Shown: positions 1 to 8,136, numbered from the stretch's first letter. The stretch: DNA of 13,442 nucleotides from Pseudomonadota bacterium (GCA_027486155.1 JAIXPR010000134.1:1-13442); one strand, 5' to 3'. Translations and numbers: made by a program. Notes: generated by a model not told the origin, from the sequence alone.

Positions 1-2
1 CT

Positions 3-743
3 GAGTATTTCCAGCAGCGTGACGAGAAGGCCGTCGATATGCTTACCTTCGTTGAAGGTAAGATGAATGAGGCTGAGGACCTTAAACGCGCTGGGAAGCC
101 TGAGGAGGCACGTGAAGCGCTTGAGCAGGTTCGTCGTACTCCAGGTCTCACCGAGGCTCAGCGAGAGCGGTTCGACTGCATCGAAGCTGAGTTCCACGTT
201 ATGGATGGAGAGCTTGAGGTGGCGGCGGAGATGTATGCCCGAGTGTTGCGGGGGAACCCACGAAACGTGCGAGCCCTTTGCGGTAAGGGCGCTCTCGCGG
301 CTGAGCGACAGGATTGGATGGTCGCTCAGGAGTACTTCGATACAGCGGTCGCTATCGACCCGAAGTACGATGTCGGTCTCGCGGGACTTGGTCTCTGCGC
401 GATGGTCAACAAGAGTGAGGATAAGGCGTTCGAACTCTTTCAACAGGCTGTCGCCTCCAACCCTGAAAACAAGAGAGCGCTCCTTGGTGTTCTCCAGTTA
501 GGGTACCCCATGAAGCGATATTCGGAGATTGAAAAAGCCATCAACTCCTACCTTGAGCTTCATCCCGCGAACATCGAGATGCTCTATTCGTTCGCTGGTA
601 TACTTTTCGCCCAAGGTAAGGTTGAACAGGCGAAGTCTGAGGTTGAGAAGATCCTCATCTTCGAACCGCAGCACAGTCGAGCTCTTGAGCTTCGCGACAT
701 TATTCGCGGAGAGAAGCCCGCTATGATGACTGTGCGTCAATAG
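3..743 (+). CDS. TPR-repeat protein, 5'-truncated by the window edge
   Basis: Only the C-terminal part of this gene is visible. The frame is open back to the first bases of the window (it reads EYFQQRDEKAVD before the ATG at 39), so the true start is probably upstream. ATG 39 and ATG 63 (the latter preceded by GAAGGTAAG) are possible internal starts. From ATG 39 the product has 234 residues and is almost wholly helical. About five degenerate 34-residue tetratricopeptide units lie roughly at residues 45-75, 78-110, 112-143, 146-178 and 179-212, with typical TPR signatures (small residues at turns, and NP or DP at helix ends as in RGNPRN, AIDPKY, ASNPEN). TPR arrays usually act as protein-protein scaffolds, and the partner cannot be told from this sequence. 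There is no signal peptide or membrane segment in the visible part. It could be the tail of a larger enzyme, since some glycosyltransferases and secretion proteins carry C-terminal TPRs. It converges on the glutamate dehydrogenase gene. Confidence 0.8.
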   Translation, partial: EYFQQRDEKAVDMLTFVEGKMNEAEDLKRAGKPEEAREALEQVRRTPGLTEAQRERFDCIEAEFHVMDGELEVAAEMYARVLRGNPRNVRALCGKGALAAERQDWMVAQEYFDTAVAIDPKYDVGLAGLGLCAMVNKSEDKAFELFQQAVASNPENKRALLGVLQLGYPMKRYSEIEKAINSYLELHPANIEMLYSFAGILFAQGKVEQAKSEVEKILIFEPQHSRALELRDIIRGEKPAMMTVRQ

Positions 744-959
744 TAGCGCGACGCTTGTACTTCTTCGTGAGAGTCTTAGGCTCTCATGCCAGAGCGCGTC
801 TACATTGTGTTGACCATACTGTCTCTGCTTGGTCACTCCGCGCTTGGACGTGAACGTGTCCCCATGTAGTGGTTCCATAATCCCCTCCGTATCCCCCTCC
901 CTCAAGAGCATGGGAGATTCGCGGCGCATAACAAGCCGAGGGGTTTCACGACTTTGGCA
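744..959. other. Convergent intergenic region with a small hairpin
   Basis: This 216-base gap separates two converging genes. It contains an inverted repeat, CGTGAGAG at 766-773 and CTCTCATG at 781-788 (8 pairs including one G-U, 7-base loop). No T-tract follows it in either direction, so it is not a standard intrinsic terminator. No coding signal is convincing here; the overlapping reading frames are shadows. Confidence 0.4.
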
Positions 960-3900
960 TCACACCTTAAGCATCCTCAACTGCCGGGTTATAACCGGTA
1001 GAACCGCCACCTGAAACGGGCGTTTCTGTCGCAAGAGCTCCTCGACATCCATCATAGTTGATCGTATCGCCTCATACCCGGTAGCCCTTGAGAGGGCTTC
1101 CTGGATCTCCTCAGGTCGCGACATTCCCTTAGTGACTATCTGTCCAGTAATAAGGGAAACGCTACGTCGTATCTCTTGGTAGGAGCCCGCGACCAACTCT
1201 TGTTCCCACTTGCTCGAGGTCTCGACGAGGTTCTCAAATTTGAAGAGCTCATTCACTCGGAGCTCCTCAAGTATCTGAGAGTAGGCGCTCGCGACCAGCT
1301 TCACGTCGGATGAGAATTGACGAGCTGACCACAACATCTCCAAGAGTGGAAGGATGCGCCTGTAGAGGGCTAAGAGGTTAGCCGCGGCTATCGGTGCCTC
1401 AAGCGATCGATATTCGGACACCCGTCGCTCAAATCGGGAAAATTCCTTCCCCGTGAACACGAGCGCGCTATGGGTGGAGAGGGTTTCAAATTGCTCCGCG
1501 TAAAGGTTCACCATCTCTTCGAGAGAGTGGGTCGATCCGTGCGTGGCGAGAAGCCAGTTCGCCGCCTCTCGGATGGCGATACCCATATCGAGCCATAGCC
1601 TTGTAAAGTGTGGACACTGGGCGGGGGTATCGAGCGCTCTAAGGTGAGCTCTGAGGGTCTCGCCACCTAGGATGGTGTCCGCGGCCAAAATACATTTCAT
1701 CGCGGTGGGTACCGTTGTTCCGTTCATCGAGACAACGGCGTGGATGAACGAGATCCCAACGACGGGCACGACCGCGCTGATAAGCTCGCTTGCGATGATA
1801 TCGGCGCGCAGGGGGTGCGATGTAACCTCAGCACTGAAGCTCTCCCTTACCTTCGATGGGAAGTAGGAGAGAACAAAGCGTTCAAGACTCTGGTCTTTGA
1901 GAAGATTTGAGGATCGTATCTCCTCTTTAATCCACATCTTCACGGCGGCGCTACAGACCGCCAGCTCCGGTCGGGTCAAACCACTCTTTGATAAGGCGCG
2001 TTCATCAAGCTCGGCTTCATCAGGTAGAGCGTCTCGATTTCGATCAAGGAAGCCTCGACGGTGCATGTCTCTTATAAGATAACGGTACTCTTCCATCGTT
2101 GTCGTGGAACGGAGATGAGAGACTGTGAGTGTTAACGCCTGGTCGCGATTGTGTTGGAGGACCGATTCCACGACATCTGAAGCGATCTCCTTGAGCAGCT
2201 GGTTACGATGCTCTAAGTTCAGGGAACCTCTCGACATCATGGGCGAAAGCAGGAGCTTGAGGTTTACCTCATGGTCTGAAAGATCCACACCACCTGAGTT
2301 GTCGATTGCGTCGGTGTTAATGCGGCCTCCCTTAAGGGCGTATTCGATGCGAGCTCTCTGCGTAAAGCCCAGATTCCCACCTTCGCCGACCACTCGAGCC
2401 CGAAGTTCGTCGGCGTTAATTCTGACACCGTCATTCGTACCATCGTTCACATCGACGTGAGACTCGCCACGGGACTTCACATAGGTGCCGATACCGCCAT
2501 TCCACAGGAGGTCAACCTGAGCTTGGAGTACGAGTGACACGAGGCGCTCTCCGTCCACGACGTTCGGAACGTCTCCTGGAATGGAGAGCGCTTCCCGAAT
2601 GTGGTCATTCAGCATTATCTCTTTGTCGAAGCGATTAAAGACGCCGCCACCCTCGGAGATAATCGAGGGTGAAAAATCGGACCATTGAGAGCGGGGGGTA
2701 GTAAAGAGCCTCATCCGCTCATCCAGCGCTTGAGCGAGGTTCGGTTTAGGGTCGATGAAGATGTGCTTGTGGTTAAAGGCGGCCACCAACGCCATATTTG
2801 GATTCAAAAGGAGAGCGTTGCCGAACACATCCCCGGACATATCTCCGATTCCGATCACTGAGAATGGCTCGGTTTCATAATTGATTCCGAGGTCACGGAA
2901 GTGCCGGAGGACGCATTCCCATCCTCCCTTCGCGGTAATTCCGTACTTCTTGTGATCATATCCCGCTGAACCACCTGACGCGAAGGCGTCACCGAGCCAG
3001 AAGTTGAAGTCTTTCTGCGCTATAGAATTAGCGATATCGCTGAAGGTCGCCGTTCCCTTGTCGGCCGCGACAACGAAGTAGGGATCCGGGTCATCATGAA
3101 TCACGAGCGCCGCGGGATGGATTACTGTCTCATCGCTCTTTGAGTCGGCTAAACTTAGCAACGCGGTTATGTATTCGCGGTAAGCCTGCTCAACCACCTT
3201 CCCCACCGCCTCTCCTTGTCGAGGAAGGTTCCTCACGATGAAGCCACCTTTAGCGCCACTTGGGACGATAATGACGTTCTTGACCTTTTGGGTCTTCATC
3301 AGGCCGAGCACCTCTGACCGATAGTCATCGACCCTCTCACTCCATCGAATGCCACCGCGGGCGACCCTCGCGCTCCGAAGATGCGTTCCCTCGATTCGTG
3401 GTGAGAAAACGAATATCTCAAACAACGGCCGCGGGTGCGGCATGAACTCAATCTCCTGAGAGCGGAGTTTAATCGATAGGGTGTCAGTGTTTGTATAGAA
3501 GTTTGTTCTTACTGAACTTCGCATGAGGGAGAGGACCGCTCGGAGCACCCGGTCTTGAGTAATATCGGGGACCTGCCGTAGTTGCTCGATGAGCAACGAC
3601 TCCTCAAGCGAAGCTCGTCGCGCTCGCTCCTCAAGCGTCATGTCGTGCGTCGGGTTGAATTTCCAGTCGAATATTCGACAGAGTTGGGTCGCGACGGATG
3701 GAGCGCCCGCGAGGGACTCCCACATCGTTCGTTTGGTGGAGACCTTATGAACCTGCCACAACAGCGCGCAGTATCCACGCAGGAGACCGACCTGTTTAAT
3801 CGAGAGTGGGGCCTTGCGGAGCAGCGAGTTGAGGATATCGTTGGGAGCCTCTCCTCGCAGAACCGTAGCCACTCCAGGTGCGACGGCTCTGTTAAAAGAC

Positions 3901-5693
3901 TCCGGTGACAGTGGCTCGCCATCGTAGGGTCGCACGGAGAGTTTTAAGAGATGGCTCGTTCCACGAGGCCCGGAACATTCGTATGAGTACGCGCTCAATA
4001 CCTCCAGTCCAACATTCTCTAAAACCGGGGTCGCTAGACTGATCGAGATCTCCTTGGCTCGTGAGAATATGGATAGTAGTGGAAAGGCTGTTCCCTCTGG
4101 CATGAAAAGCGAAACCGCGATCGGTTCCTCCTCTGTCACAGTCGCGAGTACCTGAAGGTCATGCGCTGCCTCAGCTATGTCAGTCGCGGCTTTGTAATCC
4201 GGGGGGAAAATTTCGCTTGATGCGAACGGAAGCTCAAACGAATCGGTAGCTATCCGCAGTTTCTCATCCCAAGGCAGTGTCGCCGAGATTATGAGGTTCG
4301 CGAGCGTATCGGGAATAAAGATCGGACCACGGCCGGTAGGAAGCGGCGTGCTGATGTAAAGCCTAAACTGGCGCTTTTTGCTTGAATCGATGTGAATCTC
4401 GCTCGACCACGGTTCGGCTTGGAATGTTCCCTCTAAAATGGTCTGAATGGTGGATTGAACAGCCGTGCTGTATCGCTCCGGAGGAAGAACGATCGCGGTA
4501 AAAGCTCTGCGCCCAAACTCGTCGACGGTCGTGACGCTTCGAGTCTCCTCTTGACTGAAAACACCGAGCGCAAGTCGCGAGAGCTCGATAAGATGGGTCG
4601 TGGAGGTCGCCAACGCCTCATCCGTCGGCATATTATCGATTACCTCAACGATGTACTTGTAGTCGTGGGAGTTAGGAATTACCCCTTCCTGGGTTAGAAT
4701 CGAGTCGACTTTTTTTCGAAGAATAGGCACGTCTTGTGCCTCGTGTGCCCATGCCTTGGACGTCAAGTAGCCGATGAACGAAGTGATAGCTGATGAGGAT
4801 TTAGTGGGCCGAGCGAGAATATGCAGCAGAGTCGCGTGTCGATGGATACGCGACGTAAGGCGGAGTTTGCGAATCGATAGATTGAGTTCCTTATCAAAAA
4901 GGGCAGAAATGTCCTCGTTCACCTCTGTGGCGAGGTCCGTGGTGTATGAATCTGCTGACTGCCAAACACCGAAGAGGGATGTCTGATCCAATCCTTTCTC
5001 GACCGTTCCTGTGGCGGCTCCCAGGAAGAAAAAGCATCCATCGTTCAGCCATTCCAGGAATTGAGAGACCTCAGAGGCGGGAAGGTCACCACAGTTGCTC
5101 CTCAGAGTTGTGGTCTGTAATGCGCTCCGCGTCTCTGAGACAAGAGCCTTCATAGCGGCGAAGTCGCTGCCGACCCGAGTGAGATTACGCAACATCTCAC
5201 GGAGTCTGGGGAGAAGAGGGGGAGTTCGATCAATCGAGGTCGTATGCACCTCAATGAACGAAGACGCGATCGGCGCCCCCTTAAAGAGCACTATCGGGTG
5301 GAGGAACGCGTCGACCCTAATATCGGCGTCGGAGAGGGTCTCAGCTATTGAGCTTATTATGAAAGGGTGATCGTCCAAGGCGATGAAGAGGGCGCCGGCG
5401 TCGTCAGCCAGTGAGAAGTTTAAGACGATTCGATCAGGTTGTGACGCTATCGCGCCAATAGCCTTAAGGCTACCCGATACGATCCGATGGACATCCTCTG
5501 GGCTCCGTGTTCGCGCGAAATCCGAGGATGCTCGAGCGAAGAGCGCTTGTACGTATCTCTCCAGTGAGAACCGCTCTGAGGGGCGAAGCGGATCGGATAG
5601 GAGGGCGAGAATTTCCAGGTCCGCGTCGGATAAGAGCGATGAGAGGGTGTCGATGAGATCAGAGGATATGGGCTGGGAGGTGTGTCCGGTCAT
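960..5693 (-). CDS. gdhB: NAD-specific glutamate dehydrogenase, large (180-kDa class)
   Basis: Oxidatively deaminates L-glutamate to 2-oxoglutarate and ammonium with NAD+, a cytoplasmic catabolic enzyme that lets cells use glutamate and amino acids as carbon source. At 1577 residues it matches the usual length (about 1600) of the large bacterial GDH family. Residues 1 to about 480 form the ACT-like regulatory region, followed by helical segments. The catalytic core spans about 720-1200: RVARGGIRWS (776-785) and LMKTQKVKN (798-806), the glutamate-site lysine in VPSGAKGGF (K815), DDPDPY (867-872), the WLGDAFASGGSAGYDHKKYG stretch (899-918), the dinucleotide motif GIGDMSGDVFGN (948-959), and LLWNGGIGTY (1062-1071). 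A helical C-terminal domain follows. ATG 5693 is the first start after an in-frame stop at 5754-5756. No good Shine-Dalgarno precedes it, so initiation may be weak or nearly leaderless. It is transcribed alone and diverges from the small gene at 6175. No truncation or frameshift is seen. Symbol follows Pseudomonas usage; gdh2 is also used. Confidence 0.97.
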   Translation of the reverse strand: MTGHTSQPISSDLIDTLSSLLSDADLEILALLSDPLRPSERFSLERYVQALFARASSDFARTRSPEDVHRIVSGSLKAIGAIASQPDRIVLNFSLADDAGALFIALDDHPFIISSIAETLSDADIRVDAFLHPIVLFKGAPIASSFIEVHTTSIDRTPPLLPRLREMLRNLTRVGSDFAAMKALVSETRSALQTTTLRSNCGDLPASEVSQFLEWLNDGCFFFLGAATGTVEKGLDQTSLFGVWQSADSYTTDLATEVNEDISALFDKELNLSIRKLRLTSRIHRHATLLHILARPTKSSSAITSFIGYLTSKAWAHEAQDVPILRKKVDSILTQEGVIPNSHDYKYIVEVIDNMPTDEALATSTTHLIELSRLALGVFSQEETRSVTTVDEFGRRAFTAIVLPPERYSTAVQSTIQTILEGTFQAEPWSSEIHIDSSKKRQFRLYISTPLPTGRGPIFIPDTLANLIISATLPWDEKLRIATDSFELPFASSEIFPPDYKAATDIAEAAHDLQVLATVTEEEPIAVSLFMPEGTAFPLLSIFSRAKEISISLATPVLENVGLEVLSAYSYECSGPRGTSHLLKLSVRPYDGEPLSPESFNRAVAPGVATVLRGEAPNDILNSLLRKAPLSIKQVGLLRGYCALLWQVHKVSTKRTMWESLAGAPSVATQLCRIFDWKFNPTHDMTLEERARRASLEESLLIEQLRQVPDITQDRVLRAVLSLMRSSVRTNFYTNTDTLSIKLRSQEIEFMPHPRPLFEIFVFSPRIEGTHLRSARVARGGIRWSERVDDYRSEVLGLMKTQKVKNVIIVPSGAKGGFIVRNLPRQGEAVGKVVEQAYREYITALLSLADSKSDETVIHPAALVIHDDPDPYFVVAADKGTATFSDIANSIAQKDFNFWLGDAFASGGSAGYDHKKYGITAKGGWECVLRHFRDLGINYETEPFSVIGIGDMSGDVFGNALLLNPNMALVAAFNHKHIFIDPKPNLAQALDERMRLFTTPRSQWSDFSPSIISEGGGVFNRFDKEIMLNDHIREALSIPGDVPNVVDGERLVSLVLQAQVDLLWNGGIGTYVKSRGESHVDVNDGTNDGVRINADELRARVVGEGGNLGFTQRARIEYALKGGRINTDAIDNSGGVDLSDHEVNLKLLLSPMMSRGSLNLEHRNQLLKEIASDVVESVLQHNRDQALTLTVSHLRSTTTMEEYRYLIRDMHRRGFLDRNRDALPDEAELDERALSKSGLTRPELAVCSAAVKMWIKEEIRSSNLLKDQSLERFVLSYFPSKVRESFSAEVTSHPLRADIIASELISAVVPVVGISFIHAVVSMNGTTVPTAMKCILAADTILGGETLRAHLRALDTPAQCPHFTRLWLDMGIAIREAANWLLATHGSTHSLEEMVNLYAEQFETLSTHSALVFTGKEFSRFERRVSEYRSLEAPIAAANLLALYRRILPLLEMLWSARQFSSDVKLVASAYSQILEELRVNELFKFENLVETSSKWEQELVAGSYQEIRRSVSLITGQIVTKGMSRPEEIQEALSRATGYEAIRSTMMDVEELLRQKRPFQVAVLPVITRQLRMLKV

Positions 5694-6128
5694 GGGATTG
5701 TTCTGTAGTAACGGAGAAGGATGGAGGGGTAACTGAGTAGAATAAGTCTCAAGTCAGCCTCGCTCTCTGAGTATACCCCCGTCCTCAAGGGTCGGCACTC
5801 ACATAAACTCCGGTGCCTTCGATGGTGTTCTGAAAGAATCTCCCTGCCTAGTAAATCCAGGTGGTTGGGTTGTTTTACTGGGTTGAGAGCCCGTTTCTAT
5901 CAATGAACCTGGCTCGATCACTACCGTTCGGGGCTGGGCTCTGTTTATGGTTCCGCAGGCCAAATTCGCTTCGAAACGTTCAGTGCGGAGTGGGTACGCC
6001 GATAGTAGTACGTGCAGGTAGGAATGTGGTCATGCGTTGAATAAGCTCCCGGCCGCAGGGCTTCGAAGGTAATTCGGTTTGTCTCAGTGTACGAGGGTTC
6101 GTTCAACCTACAGTAGGAGGTGAAAGGC
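5694..6128. other. Long non-coding divergent region between gdhB and the small Ser-rich gene
   Basis: About 435 bases with no credible gene on either strand. A TATACT -10-like hexamer sits on the minus strand at 5770-5775, about 75 bases upstream of the gdhB start, but no matching -35 box is visible. On the plus strand GCCGATAG occurs around 5999-6006 and differs by one base from the flagellar sigma-28 -10 consensus GCCGATAA; the expected TAAA-type -35 is not clear. Short imperfect inverted repeats (for example AGTAAA...TTTACT near 5850-5880) are present, but none forms a recognisable riboswitch. The region must hold both divergent promoters, though none can be placed with confidence. Confidence 0.35.
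6114..6123 (+). promoter_or_regulatory. Near-perfect Shine-Dalgarno (TAGGAGGTGA)
   Basis: TAGGAGGTGA is almost fully complementary to the 3' end of 16S rRNA (consensus TAAGGAGGTGA). It lies 8 bases (counting from AGGAGG) before a GTG at 6129, which opens a 17-codon ORF. It is about 50 bases from the ATG at 6175, too far to serve that start directly. Confidence 0.6.
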
Positions 6129-6182
6129 GTGGGTAATTCTGCTCACCCGATCACTGTGACAGTGAGGTTGTATCATGGGTAA
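6129..6182 (+). CDS. Possible leader peptide ORF (17 codons, GTG start)
   Basis: GTG at 6129 opens 17 sense codons (product VGNSAHPITVTVRLYHG, with V read as fMet) ending at TAA 6180-6182. It is preceded by an exceptionally strong Shine-Dalgarno at ideal spacing. It overlaps the start of the next gene (ATG 6175) by 8 bases in another frame, the arrangement expected for translational coupling. No run of one amino acid type is present, so it is not an obvious amino-acid attenuator. The first bases of both ORFs are alike (TGGGTAATT at 6130-6138 and 6176-6184), suggesting a local duplication. Whether the peptide is made is unknown; the ORF could instead be a relic of an older N-terminus. Confidence 0.35.
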   Translation: MGNSAHPITVTVRLYHG

Positions 6183-6624
6183 TTATGACTTTGATCTATC
6201 CGCGTCTCGCCGCTCGCCCGCGTTCAAGAGGCTATCCTCTTTGAAGGCAGCGAGTTCGAGCGTTGATTCCCCCGGCAAACGGTCCTCGATGGGGTCTTCG
6301 AGGGGCAGTATCTTTAATCAGGTCCAGGTATCGAAGAGCTTCCCGCAGGGACGCTCGGCAGATGATCCGAGACTTGCCAGACTAAAAGACGCTGTTGATG
6401 ACAATTCGAAATCGACGTTTGCGCTTAATTCTCTTTCCGAAGTGTCGAGGGAGGTTCAAGAGGCCAATATCGGCGCCTCGGCTGCCTCGGTGAGAGATGT
6501 CGACGCAGCCGCGCGGCTGGCGGAGGAGTTACAGCGGAGAATCGTCGATGATGACCTATCGGCTCGCGAGGCTCAAGCTGAGATGCTGAACCTCGTTACC
6601 GGAGATCGCCTCCTGAGGTCTTAG
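6175..6624 (+). CDS. Small Ser-rich protein with a flagellin-C-terminus-like tail
   Basis: A 149-residue protein with no membrane segment or signal peptide. ATG 6175 has its own TGAGG seven bases upstream (6163-6167). Residues 1 to about 60 are Ser/Arg/Lys-rich and look disordered. Residues 62-149 are charged and probably helical. From N98 the sequence NIGASAASVRDVD (98-110) parallels the flagellin C-terminal segment, of type N-[LI]-x-A-x-x-x-x-[IV]-R-D-V-D. The motif lies 39 residues from the C-terminus, close to its place in real flagellins, and an amphipathic helix follows. The N-terminal flagellin domain and the bulk of a flagellin are absent, so it is not a filament subunit. It might bind a flagellar chaperone or export component, but that is inference and the likeness could be coincidental. 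A strong terminator follows 41 bases after the stop, so the gene is transcribed apart from the ole genes. Function unknown. Confidence 0.7.
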   Translation: MGNYDFDLSASRRSPAFKRLSSLKAASSSVDSPGKRSSMGSSRGSIFNQVQVSKSFPQGRSADDPRLARLKDAVDDNSKSTFALNSLSEVSREVQEANIGASAASVRDVDAAARLAEELQRRIVDDDLSAREAQAEMLNLVTGDRLLRS

Positions 6625-6664
6625 TCCACCTCAGGGGAGGGGTCGCCTCGCTTCCTTACACAAC

Positions 6665-6702
6665 GCCCTCGGCCTTACTGACGTAGGTCGAGGGCTTTTT
6701 TT
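6665..6702 (+). terminator. Intrinsic terminator after the small Ser-rich gene
   Basis: GCCCTCGGCCT (6665-6675) pairs with AGGTCGAGGGC (6685-6695), giving an 11-pair stem with one G-U and a 9-base loop. It is followed at once by seven T residues (6696-6702). This is a textbook rho-independent terminator. It separates the 6175-6624 gene from the ole operon downstream. Confidence 0.9.
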
Positions 6703-6991
6703 ATACCTACGAGTCTCCCTCCAGCGCTTCCTGGCGCTGCCGAGCCATCGCCTGAGCTGGCGGGGGCGCAAGATGTTGAAATGCGAGAAATCTTTGCCAA
6801 GGATTCGATAACACACTGAATATCTTCGCTCTCTGAGTCGTTTGAGTTCTCAGCAGGGGGCAGAGGGGCCTCTCTCCTTCAGGTCGACCTCCTTCGCCCC
6901 GATTGCCGGCGCAACTATTTGTTCCTAACCGCTGAATGTGATACTCCTGCACCACTTTTATCGGTCGTTCCGCGGGGATTAGATTTCGCTT
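6703..6991 (+). promoter_or_regulatory. ole operon upstream region with a candidate promoter
   Basis: This 289-base stretch lies between the terminator and oleA and holds no credible gene. The best promoter candidate is an extended -10, TGTGATACT (6937-6945), with a TTTGTT -35-like hexamer at 6918-6923 (16-base spacer), placing a start near 6952 and a leader of about 40 bases. A perfect small hairpin CAGCGC/GCGCTG (6722-6727/6734-6739) occurs near its left end. GGGGATT (6974-6980) is the only Shine-Dalgarno-like stretch before oleA and is weak. The promoter call is tentative. Confidence 0.3.
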
Positions 6992-8053
6992 ATGGTCGCA
7001 TTTCGTTTCAAGCACGTTTGTTTAGAGTCTTACGCAATCTCCACCCCTCCGACTGAGGTAAGCTCCGCCGAGATTGAAGATAAGCTTAGTGGCGTCTACC
7101 AACAACTCGGTATCCCGTTCGGAACACTTGAGCGCCTCACCGGAATCGGTTCCCGCAGATTGTGGGACGCGAGTGAGAGACCGAGCGGTCTCGGTACGCA
7201 GGTTGTGCGTCAGGCGATCGACAATTCCGGCCTGGCTGACAAAGATATTCGCGCGCTCTTCAGCTGTTCTGTTACTCGCGACTTCTTCGAGCCAGCGACC
7301 GGGTGCCTCATTCACCGAAATCTCGCGCTTCCCGAAGATGGTATCGCGCTCGATATCAGTAACGCGTGCCTCGGTTTCATGGACGGTCTGTACTTTCTCG
7401 GCCAGTTGATTGAGTCAGGTATCGTCAAAGCGGGAGTTGTTGTATCCGCCGAGCATACTCGTGTAATCCTCGACAACGCGTTCAAGAATATCCTTGAGGG
7501 GAAAGATCTTCCCCGCGATAAGCTCCTTCGATTGCTTCCAACGTTCACGATCGGTTCGGGAGCGGTGGCGTATGTTCTCACGCATGAAAGCATCTCAAAG
7601 ACAGGGCATAAGATCCTTGGTGGCGCGACTCGCTCAGCTACTGAGCACTGTGATCTGTGCGTCGGAAACACTGATTATCATTTGGTTGATGGGCCGCCCC
7701 TCGGTCCGGTCATGGAGACAGAGTCCTCGAAGCTCATAGCCGCGGCCGCCGTACTCGGTCAGCGTACGTGGAAGGACGCTTCCGAGGCCCTTGAGTGGAC
7801 GCGGGATGATGTGGATCACATCTTCTGCCATCAGGTTGGCCGACAGGTAAACGAGGCCTTCTATAACACCCTCGGTCTCGACCACACCAAGGAGTTCACC
7901 ATCTACCAGAATCGTGGAAATCTCGTGTCAGCGGCATGTCCGACGGCGACGGCTATCGGAATTGAGCAGAAGGGGATTAAGAAGGGAGATAAGATCATGA
8001 TGACCGGATTCGGTTCAGGACTCAACTCTCTCTTCCTCGGTATACAGTGGTAA
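6992..8053 (+). CDS. oleA: OleA, acyl-CoA head-to-head condensing thiolase
   Basis: Performs non-decarboxylative Claisen condensation of two long-chain acyl-CoAs to a 2-alkyl-3-ketoacyl intermediate and hydrolyses it to the 2-alkyl-3-ketoacid, the committed step of olefin synthesis. The 353-residue protein has the FabH-like thiolase fold. The nucleophile is C126 in SNACLGF. H280 (FCHQVG) and N310 (RGNLVSAACPTA) complete the triad, with the 30-residue His-Asn spacing usual for FabH and OleA. E100 (RDFFEPATG) lies 26 residues before the Cys, as Glu117 does before Cys143 in Xanthomonas OleA; that Glu is the OleA-specific base and argues against plain FabH. The glycine-rich C-terminal end (GFGSGLNSLFLG) is typical. 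The gene opens the ole operon, and oleBC begins 95 bases later. Plain ketoacyl synthase III is the alternative, made unlikely by E100 and the neighbours. Confidence 0.95.
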   Translation: MVAFRFKHVCLESYAISTPPTEVSSAEIEDKLSGVYQQLGIPFGTLERLTGIGSRRLWDASERPSGLGTQVVRQAIDNSGLADKDIRALFSCSVTRDFFEPATGCLIHRNLALPEDGIALDISNACLGFMDGLYFLGQLIESGIVKAGVVVSAEHTRVILDNAFKNILEGKDLPRDKLLRLLPTFTIGSGAVAYVLTHESISKTGHKILGGATRSATEHCDLCVGNTDYHLVDGPPLGPVMETESSKLIAAAAVLGQRTWKDASEALEWTRDDVDHIFCHQVGRQVNEAFYNTLGLDHTKEFTIYQNRGNLVSAACPTATAIGIEQKGIKKGDKIMMTGFGSGLNSLFLGIQW

Positions 8054-8082
8054 ATCGAGCCGCGCGGTAAATCGAGCCGCGC
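8049..8082. repeat. 17-bp perfect tandem duplication at the oleA stop
   Basis: GGTAAATCGAGCCGCGC occurs at 8049-8065 and again, directly abutting, at 8066-8082, with no mismatch. The first copy includes the TAA stop of oleA (8051-8053), so the duplication lengthens the oleA-oleBC spacer without altering either protein. It looks like a recent slippage or duplication event. Confidence 0.9.
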
Positions 8083-8091
8083 AGGCTGGCG

Positions 8092-8097
8092 TATAAT
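8092..8097 (+). promoter_or_regulatory. Possible internal -10 box (TATAAT) upstream of oleBC
   Basis: A perfect TATAAT lies 51 bases before the oleBC start in the 95-base oleA-oleBC gap, just after the 17-bp duplication. No TTGACA-like -35 and no TG extension are present, so a secondary promoter for oleBC-oleD is only a possibility. Confidence 0.2.
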
Positions 8098-8136
8098 CGC
8101 CCTTACCAGGTGTTTGTACGAGGATTACGTTCTTAC

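Noticed and set aside
766..788. Hairpin CGTGAGAG/CTCTCATG as a bidirectional terminator for the TPR and gdhB genes
   Set aside because: No T-tract on either side; kept only as a note within the intergenic entry.
498..929. Minus-strand 143-codon ORF overlapping the end of the TPR gene and the gap after it
   Set aside because: Low-complexity Arg/Ser/Leu composition typical of an antisense shadow, overlaps a clear TPR gene and has no recognisable motif.
5999..6006. GCCGATAG as a firm sigma-28 promoter for the flagellin-tail-like gene
   Set aside because: No convincing TAAA-type -35 at the proper distance and it lies about 170 bases from the gene; mentioned only as a weak hint.
6631..7015. Two overlapping minus-strand ORFs upstream of oleA (61 and 102 codons)
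   Set aside because: One runs across the intrinsic terminator, the other into the oleA coding start; both have Arg-rich shadow composition.
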